Shown here: positions 1 through 6,316 of the stretch, piece by piece
Layout: every line of letters starts with the position of its first letter
How positions within the stretch are numbered: position 1 is the first letter of the stretch
Assembly: GCF_022761125.1 (NCBI RefSeq)
Contig: NZ_JAKWJR010000004.1
Coordinates: 248,001-312,000 of the forward strand
Direction of reading: 5' to 3'
Source: Nocardioides sp. SR21
GTDB taxonomy: Bacteria; Actinomycetota; Actinomycetes; Propionibacteriales; Nocardioidaceae
DNA: 64,000 nucleotides
The notes under the pieces: generated by a model
Told to the model about the DNA's origin: nothing
Database searches by the model: none
The model's input: only the letters and a program-made list of their open reading frames with translations
Made by a program: the position numbers and the translations under genes

Positions 1-1313
1 GCCGCGACGAGCTCTGCGTCGTCGGCGACCCGGCGCAGACCATCTACTCCTTCGCCGGCGCCAACGCCGACTACCTGCGCGACTTCCCGCGCAAGTACGC
101 CAATACCACCTCGGTCGAGCTGGTCCGCAACTACCGCTCCACGCCCGAGGTGGTCGACGCCGCGAACACCCTGCTCGCCGGGTCGCCCAGCCAGGGCGTG
201 GAGCTGCGTGCCCAGCGTCCGTCCGGCCCCACCGTCAGCTACACCCCGCGACCCGACGAGGTCGCCGAGGCGGAGTCGGTGGCCGCGGCGATCCTGCGGC
301 TGCGCGACGCCGGCCGCAGCCTCGGCCAGGTGGCGGTGCTGTTCCGCATCAACGCCCAGTCGGAGTCGTTCGAGGAGGCGCTCTCCGCCCGCGGCATCCC
401 GTACGTCGTCCGCGGCGCCGCCCGGTTCTTCGACCGGCCCGAGGTCCGCGAGGCGGTCACCCGGCTGCGCGGCGCAGCCCGCTCGGGCGAGGCCGGCGAC
501 GACGCGGCGAGCATCCCCGGTGCGGTGGCGGCGATCCTCGCCGGCATGGGCTGGACCGTCGAGGCGCCGACCACGCGCGGCCAGACCCGCGACCGCTGGG
601 AGTCCTGGCAGGCGCTGGTCGACCAGGCCATCGAGTTCGCCGGCCACGAGGGCGCCACCCTGAACGGCTTCGTCGACGACCTCGACCGCCGCGCCTCCGA
701 GCAGCACGCCCCGGTCGCCGACGGCGTCACGCTCGCGACGTTCCACGCCGCGAAGGGCCTCGAGTGGGACTCCGTCTTCCTGTGCGGCCTGCAGGACGGC
801 ACGCTCCCGATCACGTACGCCGACACCCCGGCCGCGGTCGAGGAGGAGCGCCGGCTGCTGTACGTCGGGATGACCCGGGCCCGCCTCGACCTGTCGCTGT
901 CCTGGGCGCTGGCGCGCAACCCGGGCGGGCGGGCCGGCCGCAAGCCGTCGCGGTTCCTCGACCCGCTGCTGCCCCAGGAGGTCCTGGCGGCACGGGAGCA
1001 ACCACGCAGCCGCAAGGTCGCCAGTTGCCGTGAGTGCGGCCGGCCGCTGTCGACCGGCGCGGAGAAGAAGCGGGGCCGCTGCTCGGACTGCCCCGCGTCG
1101 TACGACGAGGAGCTGTTCGAGCGATTGCGCGACTGGCGCAAGGACCGCGCGGGGGAGGAGAGCGTGCCGGCGTTCGTGATCTTCACCGACGCGACGCTGC
1201 AGCTGATCGCCGAGCACAAGCCGCGCACACCGGAGGCCCTGCTTCGCATCAGTGGTATAGGCCGGTCCAAGCTCGAGAAGTACGGCGAGGACGTGCTGAC
1301 GGTCGTCGGCTGA
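1..1313 (+). CDS. uvrD2: ATP-dependent DNA helicase UvrD2, C-terminal part (5' truncated by window edge)
   Basis: The reading frame is open from the first bases, so the N-terminal helicase part lies outside the window. Visible superfamily 1 motifs are VVGDPAQTIYSFAGA (motif III), FHAAKGLEWD (motif V) and LLYVGMTRAR (motif VI). A tetracysteine CxxC...CxxC element (CREC...CSDC) follows at about 1027-1095, then a C-terminal HRDC-like segment ending at LTVVG. That order (helicase core, four-cysteine linker, HRDC) is the known architecture of actinobacterial UvrD2, a 3'-5' DNA unwinding enzyme used in repair and essential in mycobacteria. The next gene is whiB7, as in mycobacteria, which supports the assignment. 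Confidence 0.93.
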   Translation, partial: RDELCVVGDPAQTIYSFAGANADYLRDFPRKYANTTSVELVRNYRSTPEVVDAANTLLAGSPSQGVELRAQRPSGPTVSYTPRPDEVAEAESVAAAILRLRDAGRSLGQVAVLFRINAQSESFEEALSARGIPYVVRGAARFFDRPEVREAVTRLRGAARSGEAGDDAASIPGAVAAILAGMGWTVEAPTTRGQTRDRWESWQALVDQAIEFAGHEGATLNGFVDDLDRRASEQHAPVADGVTLATFHAAKGLEWDSVFLCGLQDGTLPITYADTPAAVEEERRLLYVGMTRARLDLSLSWALARNPGGRAGRKPSRFLDPLLPQEVLAAREQPRSRKVASCRECGRPLSTGAEKKRGRCSDCPASYDEELFERLRDWRKDRAGEESVPAFVIFTDATLQLIAEHKPRTPEALLRISGIGRSKLEKYGEDVLTVVG

Positions 1314-1326
1314 GCACGTCCTGAGA

Positions 1327-1382
1327 AAAAATCAAGAAATACCCACTAAATCGTTTGCCCATTACATGGGTCGCACGATAGT
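1327..1382 (+). promoter_or_regulatory. Candidate whiB7 promoter with AT-rich WhiB7 site
   Basis: An A-rich stretch at about 1325-1350, very unusual in this GC-rich DNA, lies directly upstream of a -35-like TTTGCC (1354-1359) and a -10-like GATAGT (1377-1382) with a 17-bp spacer. In mycobacteria and Streptomyces WhiB7 binds SigA and uses its AT-hook to grip AT-rich DNA just upstream of its own -35 element. The layout here matches that autoregulatory promoter. The exact start site is inferred. Confidence 0.68.
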
Positions 1383-1457
1383 TTTCCCTGGCAACAGAAA
1401 CAGCGCACCACGATCTTGGCAGGATCGGCGCACTACGACTGAAGGAGGTGGCACCAC

Positions 1458-1691
1458 ATGAACAGCACCAAGACCTGGATGACGGCTCAGACCCCGTCGG
1501 CCTTTGGCATGCCCATTTCCGGTGGCCACGCCTTCGGTGCGTCGGCCATTGAGGGTTGCTCCGCTGTCGCCACGACGCTCGTCGTGCGCGATCGCGCCGC
1601 GGCAGCCACGAATGGCGCCGTCAAGACGGACCGAGTCTTTGCTCAGTCCTACGTCCCGGGGACCAGTGCCTGGAGTCCACCGATCTGTTGA
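1458..1691 (+). CDS. Upstream ORF (leader peptide) in the whiB7 leader, 77 aa
   Basis: The frame starts with ATG 8 nt after a near-perfect Shine-Dalgarno (AAGGAGGTG) and ends with TGA at 1689-1691, just before a strong intrinsic terminator and 135 nt before whiB7. The peptide, rich in Ala, Ser and Thr, resembles no protein family I know. In other actinobacteria whiB7/wblC mRNA carries a translated upstream ORF whose ribosome occupancy decides whether the leader terminates, so antibiotics that stall ribosomes switch whiB7 on. A regulatory rather than structural product is inferred. The stop codon lies inside a small hairpin (CTGTTG/CAACAG, 1685-1701), as expected for ribosome-position sensing. 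An internal ATG could give a shorter peptide. Confidence 0.7.
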   Translation: MNSTKTWMTAQTPSAFGMPISGGHAFGASAIEGCSAVATTLVVRDRAAAATNGAVKTDRVFAQSYVPGTSAWSPPIC

Positions 1692-1715
1692 GAACCAACA
1701 GCTCGGCAGCCTCCA

Positions 1716-1759
1716 GGCCGCGGAACCCGAAAACCGGGATCCGCGGCCTTCTTGTTTCT
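1716..1759 (+). terminator. Intrinsic attenuator in whiB7 leader
   Basis: GGCCGCGGA (1716-1724) pairs perfectly with TCCGCGGCC (1740-1748); an inner CCCG/CGGG stem closes around a small loop. A T-rich tract (TTCTTGTTTCT, 1749-1759) follows. This is a classic Rho-independent terminator placed between the upstream ORF stop and the whiB7 ribosome site, so it can only act as an attenuator. A GCCGCGGC segment at 1596-1603 inside the upstream ORF could pair with the stem as an antiterminator (speculative). Confidence 0.85.
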
Positions 1760-1826
1760 CAAGGCACGGATCTTCAGCCAGAACTCGCATCATCCACCGC
1801 GATCAGGTCAGAAGAGGAGGTGAAAC

Positions 1827-2147
1827 ATGACCATCAGCGAGCTCGTTCGCACCGATGGCACCGAGGTCAGCCTGGGTCAGCTGCACGACCAGGCCAACCA
1901 GGTGGACGACGACCTGCTGCCCTGCCGGGCCAACAACCCGGAGCTGTGGTTCGCAGAGTCCCCGAGCGACGTGGAGAGCGCCAAGGCCCTGTGCCTGGAC
2001 TGTCCGGTCCAGGCCCTGTGCCTCGACGGTGCCCTCGAACGCCGTGAGCCCTGGGGAGTCTGGGGAGGCCAGCTCTTCCTCCAGGGCGTGGTGATCCCGC
2101 GCAAGCGTCCGCGGGGCCGCCCCCGCAAGAACCAGGCAGCCGCCTGA
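1827..2147 (+). CDS. whiB7: WhiB7 family transcriptional regulator
   Basis: This 106-residue protein has the four iron-sulfur cysteines of the Wbl family (LLPCRANN, then ALCLDCPVQALC), the GVWGG turn motif and a C-terminal AT-hook (RGRPRK near residues 96-101), which together define WhiB7. It activates intrinsic multidrug-resistance genes by binding SigA at AT-rich promoters; the 4Fe-4S cluster is redox sensitive. The start has a strong GAGGAGGTGA ribosome site at 1815-1824. It lies downstream of uvrD2 and behind the attenuated leader, so regulation is expected to be autoactivation plus ribosome-dependent antitermination. Confidence 0.96.
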   Translation: MTISELVRTDGTEVSLGQLHDQANQVDDDLLPCRANNPELWFAESPSDVESAKALCLDCPVQALCLDGALERREPWGVWGGQLFLQGVVIPRKRPRGRPRKNQAAA

Positions 2148-2195
2148 TTCCAGCACCACCGACCAACCTCTTCGACAACGACGTCAGGAACCGAG

Positions 2196-2360
2196 ATGAA
2201 CCTCAACCACCAGTACCTCGCTCGCGCGGAGCAGACCGCTCGCCTGCGCGAGGCCGAGCAGTGCCGACCGGGTCGCCGGCTGGCCGGTGCCATGCGCACC
2301 AGCCGCAACGCCGAACGTCTCGCTCAGCAGGCCCGCCTCGCTCTCGCTCGCACCTTCTGA
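2196..2360 (+). CDS. Small Arg/Ala-rich helical protein, first of a tandem paralogous pair
   Basis: A 54-aa frame beginning MNLNHQYLARAEQ, too short for most ORF callers. Its last 47 residues align without gaps to the last 47 residues of the next gene (29 identical by my count), and both end in the same QQARLALAR block. The sequence is basic, Ala/Arg/Leu/Gln-rich and probably a single amphipathic helix. It lies 48 nt after whiB7 with no terminator between, so co-transcription with whiB7 is likely. Only a weak purine-rich ribosome site (GGAACCGAG) is seen. Function unknown; a DNA-, RNA- or ribosome-associated role would fit the charge but is a guess. Confidence 0.6.
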   Translation: MNLNHQYLARAEQTARLREAEQCRPGRRLAGAMRTSRNAERLAQQARLALARTF

Positions 2361-2388
2361 GCGCAGCACCGAACAACGAAAGCCACTC

Positions 2389-2595
2389 ATGAACACCATC
2401 GTGACCACGAACCCGAACGGAATGAACGACATGAACTTGATGCATGAAGATCTGGCCCGCGCGCAAATGTCCATGCGCCTGGGAGAGGCGCAGGAGCTCC
2501 AGCTGGGTCGCCGGCTGGCCACCGCTCGTCGACTCAGCCGCAAGGCCGAGCAGGCGGCACAGCAGGCGCGTCTCGCTCTGGCCCGCGCGCTCTGA
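2389..2595 (+). CDS. Small Arg/Ala-rich helical protein, second of a tandem paralogous pair
   Basis: A 68-aa frame with an Asn/Met-rich N-terminus followed by the LARAQ...LGRRLAT...QQARLALARAL block shared with the preceding gene. Conservation at protein level between two adjacent short frames argues that both are translated. The gene is 28 nt downstream of its paralogue and is followed by a strong terminator at 2634, so the unit whiB7 plus two small genes ends here. An in-frame alternative start exists upstream at 2287, but it would run through the first small gene. Function unknown. Confidence 0.65.
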   Translation: MNTIVTTNPNGMNDMNLMHEDLARAQMSMRLGEAQELQLGRRLATARRLSRKAEQAAQQARLALARAL

Positions 2596-2633
2596 TCGAA
2601 CACCGGTACTCACCTGATCGCGGGTGACTGAAC

Positions 2634-2687
2634 CCGAGAGCCGGGTGCCACGACCAACGGTCGCGGCACCCGGCTCTCGGCGTTTCC
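2634..2687 (+). terminator. Strong hairpin ending the whiB7 transcription unit
   Basis: Arms of 16 bp (CCGAGAGCCGGGTGCC, 2634-2649; GGCACCCGGCTCTCGG, 2665-2680) are perfectly complementary and are followed by CGTTTCC. It is a long GC-rich stem with a short T run, typical of actinobacterial terminators. Confidence 0.85.
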
Positions 2688-2711
2688 ACGCTCTACCCTG
2701 GAGGGGTGGGC

Positions 2712-2870
2712 ATGATCTGCGACTTCTGCGGCCGGCAGGAATCCGACGACGCCAAGACCCTGACCTGGACCACCTCGGTGGAGAACGGGCGGAAGCGGGC
2801 CTACTGCGACGACTGCTCGCGCGCGAACCTGCGGGCGATGGAGGGCAAGCTCGACTCCGAGTTCTGGTGA
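2712..2870 (+). CDS. Small zinc-ribbon protein (CxxC...CxxC), 52 aa
   Basis: The protein begins MICDFCGRQ and carries a second YCDDCSR pair, giving four cysteines spaced as in a zinc ribbon, and ends with an acidic DSEFW tail. Small proteins of this form are common and uncharacterised in actinobacteria. GGAGG lies 7 nt upstream of the ATG. However, TACCCT at 2694-2699 followed 6 nt later by an in-frame GTG (2706) also fits a leaderless start, which would add two residues. The stop lies 1 nt from the end of the converging gene on the other strand. Confidence 0.75.
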   Translation: MICDFCGRQESDDAKTLTWTTSVENGRKRAYCDDCSRANLRAMEGKLDSEFW

Positions 2871-2871
2871 C

Positions 2872-3630
2872 CTAGACCGCGACCCCGTCGGCCCACGAGC
2901 AGCCGCAGTGGGGGTGCCGCAGCCACGCGTGGGTACGCGGCGCCAGGTCCGCACCGACCGCGACCGTCGCGGACCACGTCGACGGCCGGCCGCCCTCGGC
3001 ATGGGTGAGCACGTCGCGCACCGCCCAGGCCGCGACCAGCGCGGTCAGCCCCGGGTCGTGCGACTCGACCGCCAGGCCACCGACCTGCTCGACGACCACG
3101 GCCCGGCGCGGGTCGTGCTGGCCGAGGTGGGCATCGACGCAGCGCAGGCAGGCGGTCCACCCGGGCACCACGAACGGCCCGATCGTGAACCCGTACGCCG
3201 ATGCTGCCACCACGAGGTGCGCCCGGCCGTCGCGCACGTGGGCGTCCACGTCGGCGCGGACGGGCTCGCCGTCGGCCAGCGCCAGCGCCACCTCGGCGTC
3301 CTCGGCGGGCACCAGGTCGCAGCCGGCGGCGCGCAGGATCCTCGCCGCCTCGGTGGCCACCGCGCTGCCGCCCTCGACCGCGACCCGGGCCGCCCCGCGG
3401 GGAGCGGGACTCTCCACCAGCAGGCCGGCCCGGCCGAGATCGGCCAGCGCACGGTGCGCCTGCGGTGAGTCCGGGACCGGCGGCCGCCCGGAGACCAGGT
3501 CGTCGAGGAGGCGGCGTACGTCCGGCCGGTCGGGGAGGACCAGGCGCCACGGCGGGTCGACGCCGACCTGGAGGTGGTCGTCGTCGCGGCGCACGACGTG
3601 CAGGCCGGGTCGCAGTCGGGGATGGCTCAT
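2872..3630 (-). CDS. ThiF/TOMM cyclodehydratase-like protein
   Basis: A 252-aa protein resembling the actinobacterial group annotated as ThiF-family or TOMM-precursor leader-binding (cyclodehydratase-like). It has an N-terminal winged-helix-like region, then a poorly conserved E1-like middle. Conserved cysteine pairs CLRC (about residue 168) and HCGC near the C-terminus probably bind zinc. No glycine-rich ATP motif is evident, so an adenylating activity should not be assumed. A comparable gene lies beside whiB7 in mycobacteria, so it belongs to this conserved neighbourhood. No precursor peptide or TOMM synthetase genes are near. TAGACG lies 6 nt before the ATG, suggesting a leaderless transcript. 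Confidence 0.6.
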   Translation of the reverse strand: MSHPRLRPGLHVVRRDDDHLQVGVDPPWRLVLPDRPDVRRLLDDLVSGRPPVPDSPQAHRALADLGRAGLLVESPAPRGAARVAVEGGSAVATEAARILRAAGCDLVPAEDAEVALALADGEPVRADVDAHVRDGRAHLVVAASAYGFTIGPFVVPGWTACLRCVDAHLGQHDPRRAVVVEQVGGLAVESHDPGLTALVAAWAVRDVLTHAEGGRPSTWSATVAVGADLAPRTHAWLRHPHCGCSWADGVAV

Positions 3631-3751
3631 GAGAGCCGTCTACCCGGTGAGTCGGGGACCGATCAGCCTGTCCACAGATGGGTTTCGAGATGTCTCGACC
3701 TCAGGGGCTGAGGCTCGTCCCTCGCAGGCTCGGTCAGAGCTGCCCATGACA

Positions 3752-3792
3752 AACGGCGCCCACCCGGTCCGTCGGACCGGATGAGCGCCGTT
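3752..3792 (-). terminator. Nested hairpin terminator downstream of the DUF5679 gene
   Basis: AACGGCGC (3752-3759) pairs with GCGCCGTT (3785-3792), and an inner CCGGTCC/GGACCGG stem closes around GTC. Read on the minus strand it is followed by TTTGTC. It lies 34 nt beyond the stop of the minus-strand gene. Confidence 0.75.
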
Positions 3793-3826
3793 GTACTAGC
3801 TCAGTTCGGCGATACGCGGATGTGCG

Positions 3827-3985
3827 TCAGGCCTTGCCGAGGATGCGGTTGAGGTTCGTGCCGCAGACGGGGCAGACGGCCTTGGCCATCCGGGTGCCCT
3901 TGTCGTTGACCTTGACCTCGCCCTCCGCCTCGCGCTTCTCCTTGCACTTCACGCAGTAGAACTCGCCGCTCCAGGTCTCCGCCAT
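3827..3985 (-). CDS. DUF5679-type small zinc-ribbon protein
   Basis: A 52-aa protein starting MAETWSGEFYCVKCKEKRE and ending CPVCGTNLNRILGKA. The two CxxC pairs (CVKC, CPVC) form a zinc ribbon, and the sequence matches the ubiquitous, highly conserved actinobacterial DUF5679 family of unknown function. A GGAG-like ribosome site (AAGGAGGC) lies upstream of the ATG on the minus strand. It is monocistronic, with its own terminator. Confidence 0.88.
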   Translation of the reverse strand: MAETWSGEFYCVKCKEKREAEGEVKVNDKGTRMAKAVCPVCGTNLNRILGKA

Positions 3986-4177
3986 GACGGCCTCCTTGCC
4001 TAATCATTTTCATCGGTCGTCGCGACGGGGAAAAGGGGAAGACCCGTCGGAGTACGACGGCGGGTGCCGTCGAACCGCCTCGACCCTACGACACGCACGC
4101 CTGAGCGTGCGTCAGGCGCACCGTGAGCGGTGAATCGGGTCACGGCGCGCCGGATCGGCGTTCAGTACCTTGACCCC

Positions 4178-4972
4178 ATGACTACCCGGTCCCACCTGCG
4201 TCTCGAGCGCCCCTCCGAGGGCGTCGCGCTGCTGACGCTCGACAACCCTGACCAGCGCAACGCGATGTCCGACGAGATGACCTCCTCGTGGGTCGCGGCG
4301 ATCGACGAGCTGGCCGCGGACCGCTCGGTGCGAGCCGTGGTCGTCACCGGTGCGGGCTCCGCGTTCTGCTCGGGCGGCAACACGTCGTGGATCGCCAGCG
4401 AGCCGGACGCGTCGGTCGACCACCTGCGCACGCGGATGATCGCGTTCTACCGCGCGTGGCTGTCGATCCGCCGGCTCGAGGTGCCGACGATCGCCGCCGT
4501 CAACGGTGCCGCGATCGGCGCGGGTCTGTGCCTCGCACTCGCGTGCGACCTGCGGTACGCCGCCTCCGGCGCCAAGCTGGGCGTGCCGTTCGTGAAGCTC
4601 GGCATGCACCCGGGCATGGCCGCGACCCACCTGCTGCCGAACGTGGTCGGGCCCGCGCACGCGCGCGACCTGCTGCTGACCGGCCGCGTGGTCGACGCCG
4701 ACGAGGCGCTGCGGCTCGGCCTGGTCTCGCAGGTGCACGCCCGCGAGACGTTCCTCGACGACGTGCTCGCGACCGCGGCCGGCATCGCCGCGACCGCGCC
4801 GATCCCCAGCAAGCTCACCAAGCTCGCGCTGATGGACGGCGGGCACGAGGACTTCGAGGCCGCGATCCAGTGGGAGGCGATGGCGCAACCGATCACCCTC
4901 GCGACCGCTGACCTGCAGGAGGGCATCCGGGCCGCGCAGGAGAAGCGGGCGGCGGTCTTCACGGGGCGCTGA
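4178..4972 (+). CDS. Enoyl-CoA hydratase/isomerase family protein
   Basis: This 264-aa crotonase-fold protein has the oxyanion-hole segments VTGAGSAFCSGG (about residues 56-67) and AAVNGAAIGAGLCLALACD (about 107-125). It would hydrate trans-2-enoyl-CoA or catalyse a related crotonase reaction in acyl-CoA breakdown. I place the start at ATG 4178 because TACCTT lies exactly 6 nt upstream (leaderless promoter); an in-frame GTG at 4130 is possible but unlikely. It converges on the double-TetR gene and overlaps its end by 14 nt. Beyond that regulator lies an operon with acyl-CoA ligase and dehydrogenase, whose product this enzyme could use. Confidence 0.88.
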   Translation: MTTRSHLRLERPSEGVALLTLDNPDQRNAMSDEMTSSWVAAIDELAADRSVRAVVVTGAGSAFCSGGNTSWIASEPDASVDHLRTRMIAFYRAWLSIRRLEVPTIAAVNGAAIGAGLCLALACDLRYAASGAKLGVPFVKLGMHPGMAATHLLPNVVGPAHARDLLLTGRVVDADEALRLGLVSQVHARETFLDDVLATAAGIAATAPIPSKLTKLALMDGGHEDFEAAIQWEAMAQPITLATADLQEGIRAAQEKRAAVFTGR

Positions 4973-6164
4973 GAACCCGGCTGATGATCGCGTGCACCCG
5001 TGCCCGGGTGCTGTCGTCGTCACGCCAGTGCAGCCGCCGTCCCAGGTCGGTGACCGTGGAGATCGCGGCCAGCGCCAGGAACCGCGCCTCGGGCAGCCCG
5101 AGGTCGGGCCGCGCCCCGCGCAGCAGCGTCACCCACAGCGCTACGTGCTCGCGCTGCAGCGCGCGCAGCCGGGCCTGGTCGGCAGCAGGGAGCGTCGTGA
5201 CGTTGGCGTAGTAGACCGACATCTGCTCCTTGTGGGAGAACGAGTGGGCGACGTACGCCCGCGCGAGCCGGTCGAGCGCGATCGCCGGCTTCGCGCCGCG
5301 GATGCCGGCCGCCTCGACCGCGGTGTTCAGGTCCTGGGAGGCGACCAGGCACGCCTCCAGCAGCACCTCGGCCTTGCTGCGGAAGTGCCGGTAGAAGCCC
5401 GAGGTCGTCAGGCCGGCCTCGGCGGCGATCGCCTCGATCGTGACCTCGGCGAAGCCCTCCGCGTAGAACTGGTGGACCGCCGAGTCCAGCACGGCGGTAC
5501 GCCGGGGGACGCGCCCCGGTGACGCGACGGGTGCCGGAGCGGCCGCGCCGGGGGACGCGGGCGGCAGCTCGGTGCCCACCACCCGGGTGGCGGCGTCCGC
5601 GACCAGCCGCGTGAGGCGCGTGATCGGGAGCGAGGTCCGGTGCGCGGTGATGCTGGCGACGACGCTCAGCGCTCCGGAGCTCAGCAGGTCGATGTCCGCG
5701 GACGGGTCGTCAGGGCACACGGTGCGCACGTCGGCCGCGACCCGCGCGATCATCTCCTCGAACTGGAGGCGCACCTCCTCGCGGTCGCCCGGCTCGAGGT
5801 AGCGGCCCTCCCAGCGGTAGATGCCGCCGGCGCTGCGCTGCCTCGCGGTGACGCGGGTGAGGGTGGCGAAGACGTCGTGCAGGTGGGCCATCGCGACCTC
5901 GGGATCCGCGAGGTCGGCGCCCAGGGGAGCGGTCGCCCACTCCTCGAGGAGCGTGCCGCTGAGCGAGGTCGCGCAGGTCGCGAACATCGCGTACTTGCTG
6001 GGGAAGTGGCGGTACAGCGCCGGGCCCGAGACCCCCACGGCGGCGGCGATGTCCTCCATGCCGACGTTGTGGTACCCGCGCGCAGCGAAGGCGTCGCCGG
6101 CGGCAGCCAGGATCAGCTGCTTGCGGTTGCGCGGCCGCACGGCGACGCGTTGCGCACCTGCCAC
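4959..6164 (-). CDS. Tandem (double) TetR-family transcriptional regulator
   Basis: The 401-aa product contains two complete TetR units. The first helix-turn-helix (about residues 14-61) contains MEDIAAAVGVSGPALYRHFPSK; this is followed by a ligand-binding region, a Pro/Ala-rich linker (about 201-220) and a second helix-turn-helix (about 221-268) containing IEAIAAEAGLTTSGFYRHFRSK and a second ligand domain. Normal TetR proteins are about 200 aa and work as homodimers, so one chain could act as a pseudo-dimer. GTG start with a GGGAGAGG ribosome site. It is divergent from the GMC oxidoreductase operon and most likely represses it and itself. Confidence 0.88.
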   Translation of the reverse strand: MAGAQRVAVRPRNRKQLILAAAGDAFAARGYHNVGMEDIAAAVGVSGPALYRHFPSKYAMFATCATSLSGTLLEEWATAPLGADLADPEVAMAHLHDVFATLTRVTARQRSAGGIYRWEGRYLEPGDREEVRLQFEEMIARVAADVRTVCPDDPSADIDLLSSGALSVVASITAHRTSLPITRLTRLVADAATRVVGTELPPASPGAAAPAPVASPGRVPRRTAVLDSAVHQFYAEGFAEVTIEAIAAEAGLTTSGFYRHFRSKAEVLLEACLVASQDLNTAVEAAGIRGAKPAIALDRLARAYVAHSFSHKEQMSVYYANVTTLPAADQARLRALQREHVALWVTLLRGARPDLGLPEARFLALAAISTVTDLGRRLHWRDDDSTRARVHAIISRVLSAP

Positions 6165-6202
6165 GGGGCCAGCCTCTCCCAGTCTCGAACGTGTGGATGG
6201 GC

Positions 6203-6230
6203 GTTAACTTATCTGTGAATCTCGATTAAC
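6203..6230. promoter_or_regulatory. Candidate operator for the double-TetR regulator
   Basis: An AT-rich imperfect inverted repeat with GTTAA (6203-6207) and TTAAC (6226-6230) ends, in the 152-bp divergent gap between the regulator and the GMC oxidoreductase gene. Its position and size (28 bp) fit a TetR operator. The half-sites are not perfectly symmetrical, which could suit a pseudo-dimer with two different DNA-binding domains. Confidence 0.5.
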
Positions 6231-6316
6231 AAAATCCTTGCAAATCCGTTCGCGACCCGGGCATGCTGTGCCGCACGTCACGTCGGCAGGCCGGCGGGAA
6301 CCGGGAGAGGGAGCGC

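Noticed and set aside
1365..1465. Alternative upstream ORF starting at ATG 1366 in the whiB7 leader
   Set aside because: This ATG lies between the predicted -35 and -10 elements, upstream of the likely transcription start, and has no ribosome site.
3801..4013. A 70-codon minus-strand frame overlapping the DUF5679 gene
   Set aside because: The neighbouring frame encodes the well-conserved 52-aa DUF5679 protein with two CxxC pairs; this frame is its shadow.
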